From the NCBI RefSeq assembly GCF_011752815.1, contig NZ_VWWV01000001.1:1550001-1614000 (forward strand): a stretch of DNA of 64,000 nt. Reading direction: 5' to 3'. Position numbers and translations under genes: made by a program. The stretch comes from Enterobacter sp. Cy-643. Its GTDB lineage: Bacteria; Pseudomonadota; Gammaproteobacteria; Enterobacterales; Enterobacteriaceae. This document shows positions 9,822 through 19,129 of the stretch, one piece after another (within the stretch, counting starts at the first letter, position 1; the number at the start of each line of letters is the position of its first letter). The notes under the pieces are model-generated. The model worked only from the letters and a program-made list of their open reading frames with translations. It did not search any database and had not been told where the DNA came from.

Positions 9822-12263
9822 ATGTCGAACCTCAATCATCCAGGCGGGATTAGCCGCCGCAGCCTGGTAAAATCATCAGCCATTGGCGGCCTGGCCCTCG
9901 CCGCAGGCGGCATTTCGCTGCCTTTTGGTATGCGTAGCGCCGCGGCCGCGGTTGCTGACGCCCTGTCGCCGGAAAATAAAGACAAAGTTGTCTGGGGAGC
10001 CTGCTCGGTTAACTGCGGCAGCCGCTGCGCCCTGCGGCTGCACGTTCGCGACGAAGAAGTTTACTGGGTTGAAACGGACAATACCGGACTGGACACCTAT
10101 GGCGACCACCAGGTTCGCGCCTGCCTGCGCGGGCGCTCCATCCGCCGCAGGATCAACCACCCGGAACGCCTGAATTACCCGATGAAGCGCGTAGGCAAGC
10201 GTGGAGAAGGTAAATTTGAACGCATCAGCTGGGACGAAGCGCTGGAGATAGTCAGCCACAGCCTGAAGCAGACCGTTGAAAAATATGGCAACGAAGCGGT
10301 CTACATTAATTACTCGTCCGGCGTTGTCGGGGGGAATATCACCCGCTCTTCCCCTTACGCCTCGCTGGTCGCCAGGCTGATGAACTGCTACGGCGGTTTT
10401 CTGAGCCACTACGGCACCTACAGCACCGCCCAAATTGCCTGCGCCATGCCGTACACCTACGGCAGCAATGACGGCAACAGCACTTCGGATATCGAAAATA
10501 GCAAGCTGGTCGTCCTGTTCGGCAATAACCCGGCAGAAACGCGTATGAGCGGCGGCGGGATCACTTATTACCTTGAACAGGCTCGCGAACGTTCCAACGC
10601 CCGCATGATCGTTATCGACCCGCGCTACACCGACACCGCAGCAGGCCGGGAAGATGAATGGATCCCTATTCGCCCCGGAACGGATGCCGCGCTGGTGGCC
10701 GGGCTTGCCCACGTCATGATTAGCGAAAATCTGGTCGACCAGACCTTCCTGGATAAATACTGCGTCGGCTATGACGAGACAACCCTGCCCGCCGATGCCC
10801 CACGCAACGGTCACTATAAGGCTTATATTCTGGGTCAAGGCGACGACGGGATAGAGAAAACACCACGGTGGGCGTCCGCGATTACCGGCATTCCGGTGGA
10901 CAGAATCATCAAGCTGGCGCGCGAAATTGCTGGCGCCAAACCCGCCTACATTGCCCAGGGCTGGGGGCCGCAGCGCCAGGCCAACGGCGAGTTGACCTCA
11001 CGCGCCATCGCCATGCTGCCGATCCTCACCGGCAACGTAGGGATCAACGGCGGCAACAGCGGCGCGCGTGAATCCACCTATACCATCACCATTGAACGTA
11101 TGCCGGTGCTGGAAAACCCGGTCAAAACGCAGATCTCCTGCTTCAGCTGGACGGACGCCATCACTCGCGGCCCCGAAATGACGGCCAAACGAGACGGCGT
11201 GCGCGGGAAAGAGAAGCTGGACGTGCCGATCAAGTTCATCTGGAACTATGCCGGCAACACGATTATTAACCAGCATTCCGACATCAATAAAACCCACGCC
11301 ATTTTGCAGGACGATAAGCAGTGCGAAATGATTGTGGTGATTGAGAACTTCATGACGTCGTCGGCGAAATACGCCGATATCCTGCTGCCGGACCTGATGA
11401 CCGTTGAGCAGGAGGACATTATTCCTAACGATTACGCCGGTAATATGGGCTACCTGATTTTCATCCAGCCCGCCACCGCGCCTAAGTTTGAGCGCAAGCC
11501 TATCTACTGGATGATGAGCGAAGTGGCTAAACGCCTGGGAGACGGGGTGCATCAGGCCTTCACGGAAGGGCGAACCCAGCGCGAGTGGCTGCAATATCTG
11601 TACGCTAAAATGCTGGCAAAAGATCCGGCGCTGCCTGCCTATGAAGAGCTGCGCGCGATGGGGATTTACAAGCGTAAAGATCCGGCTGGCCATTTTGTGG
11701 CTTACAAAAATTTCCGCGAAGACCTTCAGGCTAATCCGCTCAAAACCCCGTCGGGGAAAATTGAAATTTATTCCAGCAAACTCGCCGGGATTGCCGCCAG
11801 CTGGGAGCTGGAAAAAGACGAAACCATCAGCCCGCTGCCGGTGTATGCCTCCACCTTTGAAGGCTGGGACTCTCCGCAGCGCAGCGAGTTCCCTCTCCAG
11901 CTGTTTGGCTTCCACTACAAATCCAGAACCCATTCAACCTATGGCAATATCGACGTTCTGCAGGCTGCCGCACGTCAGGAAGTCTGGATTAATCCGCTCG
12001 ACGCAAAACGTCGCGGCATTGCCAACGGCGACAAAGTCAGCGTGTTTAACGGGCGCGGTGAAGTGCATATTGAGGCGAAGGTCACCCCGCGCATCATGCC
12101 TGGCGTTGCCGCCATGGGCCAGGGCGCCTGGCACGACGCCGACATGAACGGGGACCGCATTGACCACGGCGCCTGCATTAATACACTGACTACGCACCGC
12201 CCTTCGCCGCTGGCGAAAGGCAATCCGCAGCATACCAATCTGGTTGAAATTAAGAAGATTTAA
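9822..12263 (+). CDS. ynfE: Tat-exported molybdopterin oxidoreductase (YnfE/YnfF, DmsA-like; selenate/DMSO reductase catalytic subunit)
   Basis: An 813-residue periplasmic catalytic subunit carrying bis-MGD molybdenum and a [4Fe-4S] cluster. The N-terminus has a twin-arginine signal (SRRSLVK) and an AAA cleavage region. It is followed by the iron-sulfur cysteines (GACSVNCGSRC, then RACLRGRS) and the long molybdopterin domains ending in the dinucleotide-binding domain (LFGFHYKSRTHSTYGN, GQGAWHDADMNGDRIDHG). It is nearly collinear with E. coli YnfE and YnfF, which reduce selenate and related oxyanions or S-oxides anaerobically. I take the ATG at 9822, 6 nt after GGAG, over the ATG at 9810. In E. 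coli ynfG (iron-sulfur) and ynfH (membrane anchor) follow; here they do not. Confidence 0.93.
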   Translation: MSNLNHPGGISRRSLVKSSAIGGLALAAGGISLPFGMRSAAAAVADALSPENKDKVVWGACSVNCGSRCALRLHVRDEEVYWVETDNTGLDTYGDHQVRACLRGRSIRRRINHPERLNYPMKRVGKRGEGKFERISWDEALEIVSHSLKQTVEKYGNEAVYINYSSGVVGGNITRSSPYASLVARLMNCYGGFLSHYGTYSTAQIACAMPYTYGSNDGNSTSDIENSKLVVLFGNNPAETRMSGGGITYYLEQARERSNARMIVIDPRYTDTAAGREDEWIPIRPGTDAALVAGLAHVMISENLVDQTFLDKYCVGYDETTLPADAPRNGHYKAYILGQGDDGIEKTPRWASAITGIPVDRIIKLAREIAGAKPAYIAQGWGPQRQANGELTSRAIAMLPILTGNVGINGGNSGARESTYTITIERMPVLENPVKTQISCFSWTDAITRGPEMTAKRDGVRGKEKLDVPIKFIWNYAGNTIINQHSDINKTHAILQDDKQCEMIVVIENFMTSSAKYADILLPDLMTVEQEDIIPNDYAGNMGYLIFIQPATAPKFERKPIYWMMSEVAKRLGDGVHQAFTEGRTQREWLQYLYAKMLAKDPALPAYEELRAMGIYKRKDPAGHFVAYKNFREDLQANPLKTPSGKIEIYSSKLAGIAASWELEKDETISPLPVYASTFEGWDSPQRSEFPLQLFGFHYKSRTHSTYGNIDVLQAAARQEVWINPLDAKRRGIANGDKVSVFNGRGEVHIEAKVTPRIMPGVAAMGQGAWHDADMNGDRIDHGACINTLTTHRPSPLAKGNPQHTNLVEIKKI

Positions 12264-12270
12264 ACGTGAT

Positions 12271-12298
12271 GGCAAAGCCTTGTCGCTTTGCCTGTTTT
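12271..12298 (+). terminator. Intrinsic terminator or attenuator between ynfE and dmsD
   Basis: GGCAAAGC and GCTTTGCC form an 8 bp stem with a 6 nt loop, 7 nt after the ynfE stop, followed by TGTTTT. It sits where ynfG would begin in E. coli. It could reduce read-through into dmsD or protect the ynfE mRNA end. Confidence 0.6.
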
Positions 12299-12353
12299 CG
12301 CCTGGCGCCCGCGACGCAAAGCGGAGTCAGGTGCCCGACTAAAAGGAATGAAA

Positions 12354-12980
12354 ATGCTCTCTGAACAACAACGCCTGCCGGCGATAGCGCTTAGCGGCCG
12401 GGTGCTCGGAGCCCTGTTTTATCATGCCCCCAACCACCCGGACAGCGCCGCGCTGATGGCGATGCTTGCCGCACCGGACTGGATTCGCGAATGGCCGTTC
12501 CAGACCCCAGCGCTGGCGTCCCTTGCGCCGCTGATGGCTGCGGGCCAGGCCGACCAGGCTACGCCGATAAGCGAAGAGTTCCAGCGCCTGTTTATTGGCC
12601 CTTATGCGCTGCCGGCGCCACCGTGGGGCTCGGTCTATCTCGACAAAGAAAACGTGCTGTTTGGCGACTCACTGCTGGAGCTTCGTCAATGGATGCGCGA
12701 ACAGGGCTTTGCCCCGCAAACGGAACAAAACGAACCTGAAGATCATTTTGGCTTAATGCTGATGCTGGCGGCCTGGCTGGCCGACCAGGGGCTGCGGCAG
12801 CCGTTGGATGAACTGCTGGCCTGGCATCTGCTGCCCTGGGCCGAACGTTATCTGAGTCTGCTTACCGAAAACGCAGCGAATGATTTCTATATTGGCCTGG
12901 GTGAACTTGCAAAACTGACGCTCTCCGGCTGGAAAAACGATATGTTGATGCCCGTCGCCAGCAAAGAGCTGCATTTCTAA
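12354..12980 (+). CDS. dmsD: Tat proofreading chaperone DmsD
   Basis: A cytoplasmic redox-enzyme maturation protein that binds the twin-arginine signal of DmsA/YnfE-type enzymes and holds export until cofactor loading is complete. The 208-residue all-helical protein has the TorD/DmsD signature (FQRLFIGPYALPAPPWGSVYLD, LFGDSLLELRQWMREQGF, QNEPEDHFGLMLMLAAWLA). An AAGG 7 nt upstream selects the ATG at 12354 over the in-frame ATG at 12348. It lies directly downstream of its presumed client ynfE, about 90 bp away across a hairpin. Confidence 0.93.
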   Translation: MLSEQQRLPAIALSGRVLGALFYHAPNHPDSAALMAMLAAPDWIREWPFQTPALASLAPLMAAGQADQATPISEEFQRLFIGPYALPAPPWGSVYLDKENVLFGDSLLELRQWMREQGFAPQTEQNEPEDHFGLMLMLAAWLADQGLRQPLDELLAWHLLPWAERYLSLLTENAANDFYIGLGELAKLTLSGWKNDMLMPVASKELHF

Positions 12981-12992
12981 GAATCCTGGATT

Positions 12993-13024
12993 TTCAGGAA
13001 GCCGGATGCACCCGGTTTCCTGAA
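12993..13024. terminator. Strong hairpin after dmsD
   Basis: TTCAGGAAGCCGG and CCGGTTTCCTGAA form a 13 bp stem (one G-T pair) around a 6 nt loop, 12 nt past the dmsD stop. No T tract follows on either strand, so it may protect an mRNA end or act as an imperfect terminator. The remaining 270 bp to the osmU operon hold a small dyad (GTGAC/GTCAC at 13053-13065) but no promoter I can call. Confidence 0.5.
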
Positions 13025-13292
13025 AAAACGAGGGTTTCTGCAGTTATCAAATGTGACAACGTCACCTTGCGTTAACATTTTTAAGACAAATCTTTACTTT
13101 TCATCCACAGGCCAGATGCCATAAGGCCTGAGCATCAGTTTATCGACTGAATCATTAGCCTCTTAATTGTCCCTTAAACTGGAATCCTTCCCGCTGCGTT
13201 GCTATAGCTCCAGACACCCTGCCGACACATGGCATAACAACAGGCCGCCTCCCCGGCGGCGATAACGCGTGCACACAGGGAGACACACTGCA

Positions 13293-14009
13293 ATGCAAAA
13301 CGCATCCTTCGCAACACGGTTCTTACTTGGGCTGGTGGCGCTGATTTTAGTGCTTGCTCTGGTGGTTTGGGGCATCGGCCTCGACACCCTTAAAGCCCGG
13401 CAGGTCGATTTACTCTATCTCGGGCAGCAGCATCTGATTCTGGTGTTCAGCTCAATGGCGCTCGCCCTGCTGGTCGGTATTCCCAGCGGAATATTGCTCA
13501 GCCGCCCTGGCGCGCGCCGCTGGGCCGAGTACGTGATGCAAATTTTCAACATCGGCAACACGCTGCCGCCGCTGGCGGTGTTAGCGCTGGCGATGGTGAT
13601 TATCGGCATTGGTGACAAACCCGCGATCGTTGCCCTGTTCCTCGCGTCACTGCTTCCCATCGTCCGTAATACCTATGCCGGACTGTGCAGCGTGCCACCA
13701 TCACTGATAGAAGCCGCCAACGGAATTGGCATGACCAAACTCCAGCGGCTGCGCCAGGTTGAAATTCCCAACGCCTGGCCGGTGATCCTCTCCGGCGTGC
13801 GCATTGCTACGGCCATCAACGTCGGCACCGCCCCGCTGGCCTTTCTTATCGGCGCGAGCAGCTACGGAGAGCTTATTTTCCCGGGGATTTACCTGAACGA
13901 TTTCCCAACACTGATACTCGGCGCCGTGGCAACGGCCCTGTTTGCGCTCATCCTCGACTTAGCGCTTGCCAGCCTGGGGCGGGTGCTCAGCCCCCACACC
14001 GCCCAATAA
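13293..14009 (+). CDS. osmY: Osmoprotectant ABC transporter, permease (OsmY of OsmU)
   Basis: An inner-membrane permease of the glycine betaine/carnitine/choline (OpuC-like) family, 238 residues with about six membrane segments. It shows the EAA-type loop (SLIEAANGIGMTKLQRLRQVEIPNA) that contacts the ATPase. It is the first gene of a four-component transporter placed between dmsD and clcB, exactly where Salmonella carries osmU (osmVWXY). The start is the ATG at 13293 with GGGAGA upstream; an upstream GTG at 13269 is less likely. This osmY is the Salmonella transporter gene, unrelated to the E. coli periplasmic protein OsmY. Confidence 0.85.
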   Translation: MQNASFATRFLLGLVALILVLALVVWGIGLDTLKARQVDLLYLGQQHLILVFSSMALALLVGIPSGILLSRPGARRWAEYVMQIFNIGNTLPPLAVLALAMVIIGIGDKPAIVALFLASLLPIVRNTYAGLCSVPPSLIEAANGIGMTKLQRLRQVEIPNAWPVILSGVRIATAINVGTAPLAFLIGASSYGELIFPGIYLNDFPTLILGAVATALFALILDLALASLGRVLSPHTAQ

Positions 14010-14027
14010 CAACAATAAGGAGCGTGT

Positions 14028-14933
14028 ATGAAACTGCTTTCACGGATGCTAACTACGGCGTTTGCCGCAGCCTCCCTTATCGCCACCCAGGCTCAGGCCG
14101 CACCGCTGATTCTGGCGACCAAAAGCTTTACCGAGCAGCATATTCTGTCGGCCATGACCACGCAGTATCTGGCTAAAAAGGGCTTTCAGGTGACGCCGCA
14201 GACCAACATTGCCACCGTAATTTCCCGCAATGCGATGATCAACAAGCAGATTGATATGACCTGGGAGTACACCGGCACCTCGCTGATTATCTTTAACCAC
14301 ATTAATCAGCGAATGACGCCGGAAGAGTCGTACAACACGGTCAAAAAACTGGATGCAAAGCTGGGTCTCGTCTGGCTTAAACCCGCGGAGATGAACAACA
14401 CTTACGCCTTTGCCATGAAGCGCGAACGGGCAGAAAAAGAAGGCATTATCACGATGTCGCAGCTGGTGGAGCGCATCGAACATGTGCGCCAGACCGACCC
14501 AAAACATAACTGGATGCTGGGCCTGGATCTGGAGTTTGCCGGGCGCAGCGACGGCCTGAAGCCGCTGCAGCAGGTGTACCACATGCCGTTGGACCGCCCG
14601 CAGATCCGCCAGATGGATCCCGGCCTGGTCTATAACGCCATCCGCGACGGGTTCGTTGATGCCGGCCTGATCTACACCACCGACGGGCGCATGAAGGGCT
14701 TTGACCTGAAAGCCCTGGTGGACGATAAGGGCTTCTTCCCAAGTTACGCTGTCACGCCTGTGGTGCGTAAAGACGTGCTGGACTCGCATCCGGGCCTTGA
14801 GGAGGCGCTGAACACCCTTTCGTCCGAACTGAACAATGAGGTGATAACAACCCTGAACGCTAAAGTTGATATCGACCATGAAACCCCGCAGCAGGTGGCC
14901 CGTGAATTCCTGCAGCAGAAAGGCTTGCTCTGA
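14028..14933 (+). CDS. osmX: Osmoprotectant-binding periplasmic protein (OsmX)
   Basis: A 301-residue substrate-binding protein of the OpuAC/ProX type with a cleavable signal peptide (about residues 1-24, ending QAQA). The mature start [18 protein letters not shown] is the conserved ligand-lobe entrance of this family. The absence of a lipobox means it should be free in the periplasm. Salmonella OsmU imports glycine betaine and choline-O-sulfate under osmotic stress; the ligand here is inferred from that homology. It lies 18 bp after the first permease gene, and GAGGAGGT after its stop serves the next gene. Confidence 0.9.
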   Translation: MKLLSRMLTTAFAAASLIATQAQAAPLILATKSFTEQHILSAMTTQYLAKKGFQVTPQTNIATVISRNAMINKQIDMTWEYTGTSLIIFNHINQRMTPEESYNTVKKLDAKLGLVWLKPAEMNNTYAFAMKRERAEKEGIITMSQLVERIEHVRQTDPKHNWMLGLDLEFAGRSDGLKPLQQVYHMPLDRPQIRQMDPGLVYNAIRDGFVDAGLIYTTDGRMKGFDLKALVDDKGFFPSYAVTPVVRKDVLDSHPGLEEALNTLSSELNNEVITTLNAKVDIDHETPQQVAREFLQQKGLL

Positions 14934-14942
14934 GGAGGTATC

Positions 14943-15581
14943 GTGGAAACGTTACATTATATGATTGATAACGCGGGGTATATTGGCTCACTCACCCTGC
15001 ATCACCTGTGGCTGGTGCTGATCGCCGTCGGTCTGGCAATCCTGATTGGCGTGCCGCTGGGCATTCTTATCGTGCGCCATAAATGGCTTGCCACGCCGAT
15101 ACTCGGCTTTGCCACTATTTTGCTCACCATTCCGTCCGTGGCGCTGTTTGGCCTGATGATCCCCCTGTTTTCGCTGATCGGTCAGGGGATCGGCGTCGTT
15201 CCGGCGGTGACGGCGGTGTTCCTGTACTCGCTGCTGCCAATTGTTCGCAATACCCACACCGCGCTGGATAGCCTGCCGCCGGGGCTACGTGAAGCTGGAC
15301 GAGGCATCGGCATGACGTTTTGGCAGCGCCTGCGTTGGGTGGAAATCCCCATGGCGCTGCCGGTAATTTTTGGCGGAATTCGAACCGCTGTGGTGATGAA
15401 CATTGGCGTCATGGCCATTGCCGCCGTCATTGGCGCGGGCGGTCTGGGCTTGCTGCTGCTTAACGGCATCGGCGGGAGTGACATCCGCATGCTGATTGCC
15501 GGGGCGGTGATGATCTGCCTGTTAGCCATCGTGCTCGACTGGCTGCTGCATCGCCTGCAGCTGCATTTCACTAAATGGTAA
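14943..15581 (+). CDS. osmW: Osmoprotectant ABC transporter, permease (OsmW of OsmU)
   Basis: The second inner-membrane permease, 212 residues, with about five to six membrane segments and the coupling loop SLPPGLREAGRGIGMTFWQR. It starts with GTG, supported by a near-perfect GAGGAGGT ribosome-binding site. The homologous permease upstream (osmY) shares the loop pattern, so the transporter uses a heterodimeric membrane domain. Its stop overlaps the ribosome-binding region of the following small lipoprotein gene. Confidence 0.88.
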   Translation: METLHYMIDNAGYIGSLTLHHLWLVLIAVGLAILIGVPLGILIVRHKWLATPILGFATILLTIPSVALFGLMIPLFSLIGQGIGVVPAVTAVFLYSLLPIVRNTHTALDSLPPGLREAGRGIGMTFWQRLRWVEIPMALPVIFGGIRTAVVMNIGVMAIAAVIGAGGLGLLLLNGIGGSDIRMLIAGAVMICLLAIVLDWLLHRLQLHFTKW

Positions 15582-15592
15582 AAGAGGCCGCT

Positions 15593-15790
15593 ATGCATTT
15601 CGTCCGACTCTTTATGCTTGCGTCTTTGGTGCTGCTGACCGCCTGCGCTTCCCGGCCAGCGTCCAAACCGCCTCAGGACACCCCAGAGTGCATGAACTAT
15701 CGCCATATGATGACCGCACCTATGCCGCCGGACGCGATGCAGCGTCTGAAGCAGAAGTGTGATGACTCCCGCCACAAGCTTATGAATTAA
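15593..15790 (+). CDS. Small predicted lipoprotein embedded in the osmU operon
   Basis: A 65-residue protein, unrecognised. The signal peptide MHFVRLFMLASLVLLTAC ends at a lipobox (LLTAC), giving a mature lipoprotein of about 48 residues with two further cysteines (PECMNYRHMM, KQKCDDSRHK) that could pair. The AAAGAGG site overlaps the osmW stop codon and the ATG at 15593 is 6 nt further on. The gene sits between the second permease and the ATPase, 33 bp before osmV, so it is almost certainly co-transcribed. I do not recall it as an annotated OsmU component in Salmonella. A role in the transporter is inference from position only. Confidence 0.75.
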   Translation: MHFVRLFMLASLVLLTACASRPASKPPQDTPECMNYRHMMTAPMPPDAMQRLKQKCDDSRHKLMN

Positions 15791-15823
15791 GGCGCTGAGA
15801 CCAGCGCCAGAGAGGACTCGATA

Positions 15824-16969
15824 ATGATAAAACTTGAAAACCTCACGCGACAATTTGTGCAGAAAAATGGCCAGACCTTTAACGCCGTCGACAATATCAG
15901 CCTGAACGTGCCCGAAGGTGAAATGTGCGTGCTGCTCGGCCCCTCCGGCTGCGGAAAAACCACCACGCTGAAAATGATCAACCGCCTGATAAAACCCACC
16001 GGCGGCAAGATTTTAATCAACGGCCAGGACACCAACGATCTCGATACCGTCACTCTGCGCCGCAATATCGGCTACGTTATTCAGCAAATCGGTCTGTTCC
16101 CGAACATGACGATTGAAGAGAACATCACCGTTGTGCCGCGCATGCTGGGCTGGGACAAAGCCCGTTGCAAGACACGTGCCCAGGAGTTGATGAGCATGGT
16201 TGCCCTCGATCCTAACCGCTTCCTTAACCGCTATCCGCGCGAAATGTCCGGCGGCCAGCAACAGCGTATCGGCGTGATCCGCGCCCTGGCGGCAGATCCT
16301 CCGGTACTGCTGATGGATGAACCTTTTGGCGCGGTTGACCCGATTAACCGCGAAACCATTCAGAACGAGTTTCTCGAGATGCAGCGTCAGCTTAAAAAAA
16401 CAGTGATGCTTGTCAGCCACGACATCGACGAGGCGCTGAAGCTGGGCGATCGGATTGCGGTCTTCCGCCAGGGTAAAATTGTGCAGTGTGCCAGCCCGGA
16501 CGAGCTGCTGGCGAAACCGGCCAACGACTTCGTCGGGTCGTTTGTTGGTCAGGACCGCACGCTAAAGCGACTGCTGTTGGTACAGGCCGGGGATGTGACC
16601 GACCAGCAGCCCACGATTACCGCTCGTGAATCTACGCCGCTGGCGGAAGCTTTCGCCACCATGGATGACAACGACATGCGTTCCATCACCGTCGTGGACG
16701 CCGGAGGTAAACCGCTGGGCTTCGTTAAGCGGCGTGAAGCGCGGGGCGCGACGGGGACTTGTACCGACCTCCTTCACCCTTTCCGCGTCACCGGCCGCGC
16801 GGAGGAAAACTTACGCATCGTGCTTTCTAAGCTCTATGAGCACAATATGGTCTGGATGCCGATCACCGATGAAGAGGGCCGCTACAGCGGAGAAATTTCG
16901 CAGGATTACATTGCCGATTATCTCAGCTCAGGCCGCACGCGTCGGGCGCTGAATATCCAACAAAGTTAA
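15824..16969 (+). CDS. osmV: Osmoprotectant ABC transporter, ATP-binding protein (OsmV)
   Basis: A 381-residue cytoplasmic ATPase of the OpuCA/ProV type. Visible are Walker A GPSGCGKTT (about 39-47), the Q-loop (IGYVIQQIGLFP), the ABC signature MSGGQQQRIGV, Walker B VLLMDEPFGAVDP and the switch histidine (LVSHDIDE). The C-terminal 130 residues carry two CBS repeats (STPLAEAFATMDDNDMRSITVVD), a known osmotic/ionic-strength sensor in this family. It is the last gene of the operon, followed by a hairpin. Confidence 0.92.
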   Translation: MIKLENLTRQFVQKNGQTFNAVDNISLNVPEGEMCVLLGPSGCGKTTTLKMINRLIKPTGGKILINGQDTNDLDTVTLRRNIGYVIQQIGLFPNMTIEENITVVPRMLGWDKARCKTRAQELMSMVALDPNRFLNRYPREMSGGQQQRIGVIRALAADPPVLLMDEPFGAVDPINRETIQNEFLEMQRQLKKTVMLVSHDIDEALKLGDRIAVFRQGKIVQCASPDELLAKPANDFVGSFVGQDRTLKRLLLVQAGDVTDQQPTITARESTPLAEAFATMDDNDMRSITVVDAGGKPLGFVKRREARGATGTCTDLLHPFRVTGRAEENLRIVLSKLYEHNMVWMPITDEEGRYSGEISQDYIADYLSSGRTRRALNIQQS

Positions 16970-16977
16970 TCAACCTG

Positions 16978-17006
16978 ATGCGCTGCTTTACGGCGGCGCA
17001 TTTTCC
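16978..17006 (+). terminator. Probable terminator of the osmU operon
   Basis: ATGCGC and GCGCAT pair around a 12 nt loop, starting 9 nt after the osmV stop, followed by TTTCCTTTG. The stem can extend inward with GC pairs. It is a moderate intrinsic terminator. Confidence 0.45.
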
Positions 17007-17101
17007 TTTGAGCTTATCGACATTCTCCCTCACAATAGCGCCATTATTTCGCCATCTTATGCGCTATGCACCGAATACAAGCCTTTCCCGACATCAGAGA
17101 G

Positions 17102-18358
17102 ATGCTTCGCCGGCTGGTGATTGCGGTCTTCATTGGCCTGGCTTCCGCGCTGGTGGTCTGGCTATTTCGGCAGGCCATGTATCTGCTTGAAAACGTCTTC
17201 CTCGGCGATCACGGCGGCAGCCTGGTTGCTGCCGCTGCCGCACTCGAGCCCTGGCGACGCGTCCTGACGCCTGCCGCCGGTGGCCTACTGGCCGGACTTC
17301 TGCTGTGGCGCTGGCAACGAGCCACTCGCCAGCGCCCTTCTGCCCCCACCGACTATATGGAAGCCATCGAAACCGGCGATGGTCGTCTGGACGTGCCGTC
17401 CAGCCTGGTGAAATCTGCCGCATCGCTGATCGTGGTCGCCAGCGGCAGTGCAATCGGGCGCGAAGGGGCGATGATTCTTCTGGCCACGGTTTTTGCCTCG
17501 CTGTTTGCCCAACGCTTTACCCCGGACAAAGAGTGGAAGCTTTGGGTGGCCTGCGGGGCCGCAGCCGGGATGGCGAGCGCCTATCATGCGCCGCTGGCGG
17601 GCAGCCTGTTTATTGCGGAAATTTTGTTTGGCTCACTGATGCTTGCCTCGCTGGGGCCGGTGGTGATTGCCGCCGTCAGCGCCCTGCTGATGACGCATTT
17701 GCTGAACGGCGGGCAGGCGCCGCTGTATATCGTGACGCTTCTTGCCCCACCGCAGCCATCGCATTATGGGCTAATGGCGCTGCTGGGGTTAACCGCGGGC
17801 GTTCTCGGGCCGCTGATTCTGTGGCTGCTGGCGCAAAGCAGCGCGCTGTTTCGTTCACTTAAGCTTTCGCCACCGCTGCAACTGGCGCTCGGCGGGCTGG
17901 TTGTCGGCCTGCTATCGCTGGTGACTCCGACGGCCTGGGGCAACGGCTACAGCGTGGTGCAGTCGTTTCTTTCCAGCCCGCCCGCGCTGCTGTTTGTCGG
18001 TGGAGTATTGCTGTGCAAACTGCTGGCGGTGATGGCAAGCAGCGGCTCCGGCGCGCCGGGTGGCGTATTTACGCCCACGCTGTTTATGGGGGCGGCGCTG
18101 GGCATGCTGTTTGGCCAGGTTTGTGGCCTGTGGGGCGGCGGAGAGCCGCTGATGATACTGCTGGGGCTGACGGGAATGGCGTCTTTGCTGGCGGCCACGA
18201 CGCACGCGCCGATTATGGCAACGCTGATGATTTGTGAAATGACCGGGGAGTTTACGCTGCTCCCCGGCCTGCTGCTGACCTGCGTGATTGCCTCCACGCT
18301 TTCGCGCTGGCTACGCCCGCAGTCGGTCTACCGTCAGAGCGCTACGCAGCCGGGCTAG
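17102..18358 (+). CDS. clcB: ClcB, voltage-gated-type chloride/proton antiporter
   Basis: An inner-membrane CLC protein that in E. coli works with ClcA as an electrical shunt in extreme acid resistance. From the ATG at 17102 ([12 protein letters not shown]) the protein is 418 residues, the E. coli ClcB length. An in-frame ATG at 17066 would add 12 residues and neither start has a clear ribosome-binding site. CLC signatures are present: [26 protein letters not shown] and the helix-rich C-terminus. Its 3' end overlaps the convergent bioD2 gene by 48 bp. Confidence 0.9.
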   Translation: MLRRLVIAVFIGLASALVVWLFRQAMYLLENVFLGDHGGSLVAAAAALEPWRRVLTPAAGGLLAGLLLWRWQRATRQRPSAPTDYMEAIETGDGRLDVPSSLVKSAASLIVVASGSAIGREGAMILLATVFASLFAQRFTPDKEWKLWVACGAAAGMASAYHAPLAGSLFIAEILFGSLMLASLGPVVIAAVSALLMTHLLNGGQAPLYIVTLLAPPQPSHYGLMALLGLTAGVLGPLILWLLAQSSALFRSLKLSPPLQLALGGLVVGLLSLVTPTAWGNGYSVVQSFLSSPPALLFVGGVLLCKLLAVMASSGSGAPGGVFTPTLFMGAALGMLFGQVCGLWGGGEPLMILLGLTGMASLLAATTHAPIMATLMICEMTGEFTLLPGLLLTCVIASTLSRWLRPQSVYRQSATQPG

Positions 18359-19006
18359 GTCGATATAGGCTCCCAGCTCGCGCTGTTCGGCCCGGGGCAG
18401 GTACGGCAGTTCACCGACCAGCGGCCCCGGCAGTTTTTTGCTCAACACGTCGATAATTTCCGCGTAATGCGCCAGGCCCGGATTGATGCGGTTCGCCACC
18501 CAGCCAATAAACGGCAGCCCGTCGTTGGCAATGGCCTGCGCCGTCAGCAACGCATGGTTAATGCACCCTTCCTGAATCCCCACCACCAGCAGTACCGGCA
18601 GCTGTTCCTGTACCACCCAGTCCGACAGCGGACGAAGATCGTTCATCAGGCTGCGCCAGCCGCCGGTCCCTTCGACGACAACGTGGTCCATTTGATCGGC
18701 CAGCCTTTGCAGGCCGCCCGACAGCAGAGAATAGTTGATTGGCCCGTGATGGCTGATGCTGCTCTCTTCTTCGCTTAACGCGATAGGATTGATCGCTTCA
18801 TAGGGCAGTTTAATCGTGGAGACGCTTTGCAGTACCAGCGCATCTTTATTGCGCAGCCCGTCTGGCGTCTCTTTACTGCCCTTAGCGACCGGCTTGTAGC
18901 CGACGACGCTTTTCCCGCTGGCCGACAACGCCTGCAGTAAGGCTCGTGACACCACCGTCTTCCCTACGGCAGTATCCGTACCCGTTATAAAGAAACGCTT
19001 AAGCAT
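18311..19006 (-). CDS. bioD2: Dethiobiotin synthetase paralogue BioD2 (YnfK)
   Basis: An ATP-dependent ligase forming dethiobiotin from 7,8-diaminopelargonic acid and CO2; the E. coli paralogue YnfK is 231 residues, as here. The P-loop GTDTAVGKT is at about residues 9-17, and VVVEGTGGW carries the second nucleotide-binding motif. It lies outside any bio operon, next to mlc as in E. coli. The last 48 bp overlap the 3' end of clcB on the opposite strand, so the C-terminus of each protein is encoded by both strands of one segment. Confidence 0.9.
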   Translation of the reverse strand: MLKRFFITGTDTAVGKTVVSRALLQALSASGKSVVGYKPVAKGSKETPDGLRNKDALVLQSVSTIKLPYEAINPIALSEEESSISHHGPINYSLLSGGLQRLADQMDHVVVEGTGGWRSLMNDLRPLSDWVVQEQLPVLLVVGIQEGCINHALLTAQAIANDGLPFIGWVANRINPGLAHYAEIIDVLSKKLPGPLVGELPYLPRAEQRELGAYIDLARLRSALTVDRLRA

Positions 19007-19129
19007 GACTGTCTCCCGAGGTAATGCTAGCCAGATAAATAAAGAGAAAAACTAACGCGGGAAAGTCTAAAAGAATGGGGCTGTAGCCAGATTGAGATAG
19101 CGCAATTTTTGGTGAATCAGGGCCGAAGA

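Noticed and set aside
9876-11933. Long minus-strand open frames opposite ynfE
   Set aside because: They are shadows of a well-supported GC-rich coding sequence; no homology and no start signals.
13052-13066. CRP-like TGTGA...TCACC before the osmU operon
   Set aside because: The half-sites are 5 nt apart instead of 6, so it does not fit CRP; kept only as a small dyad.
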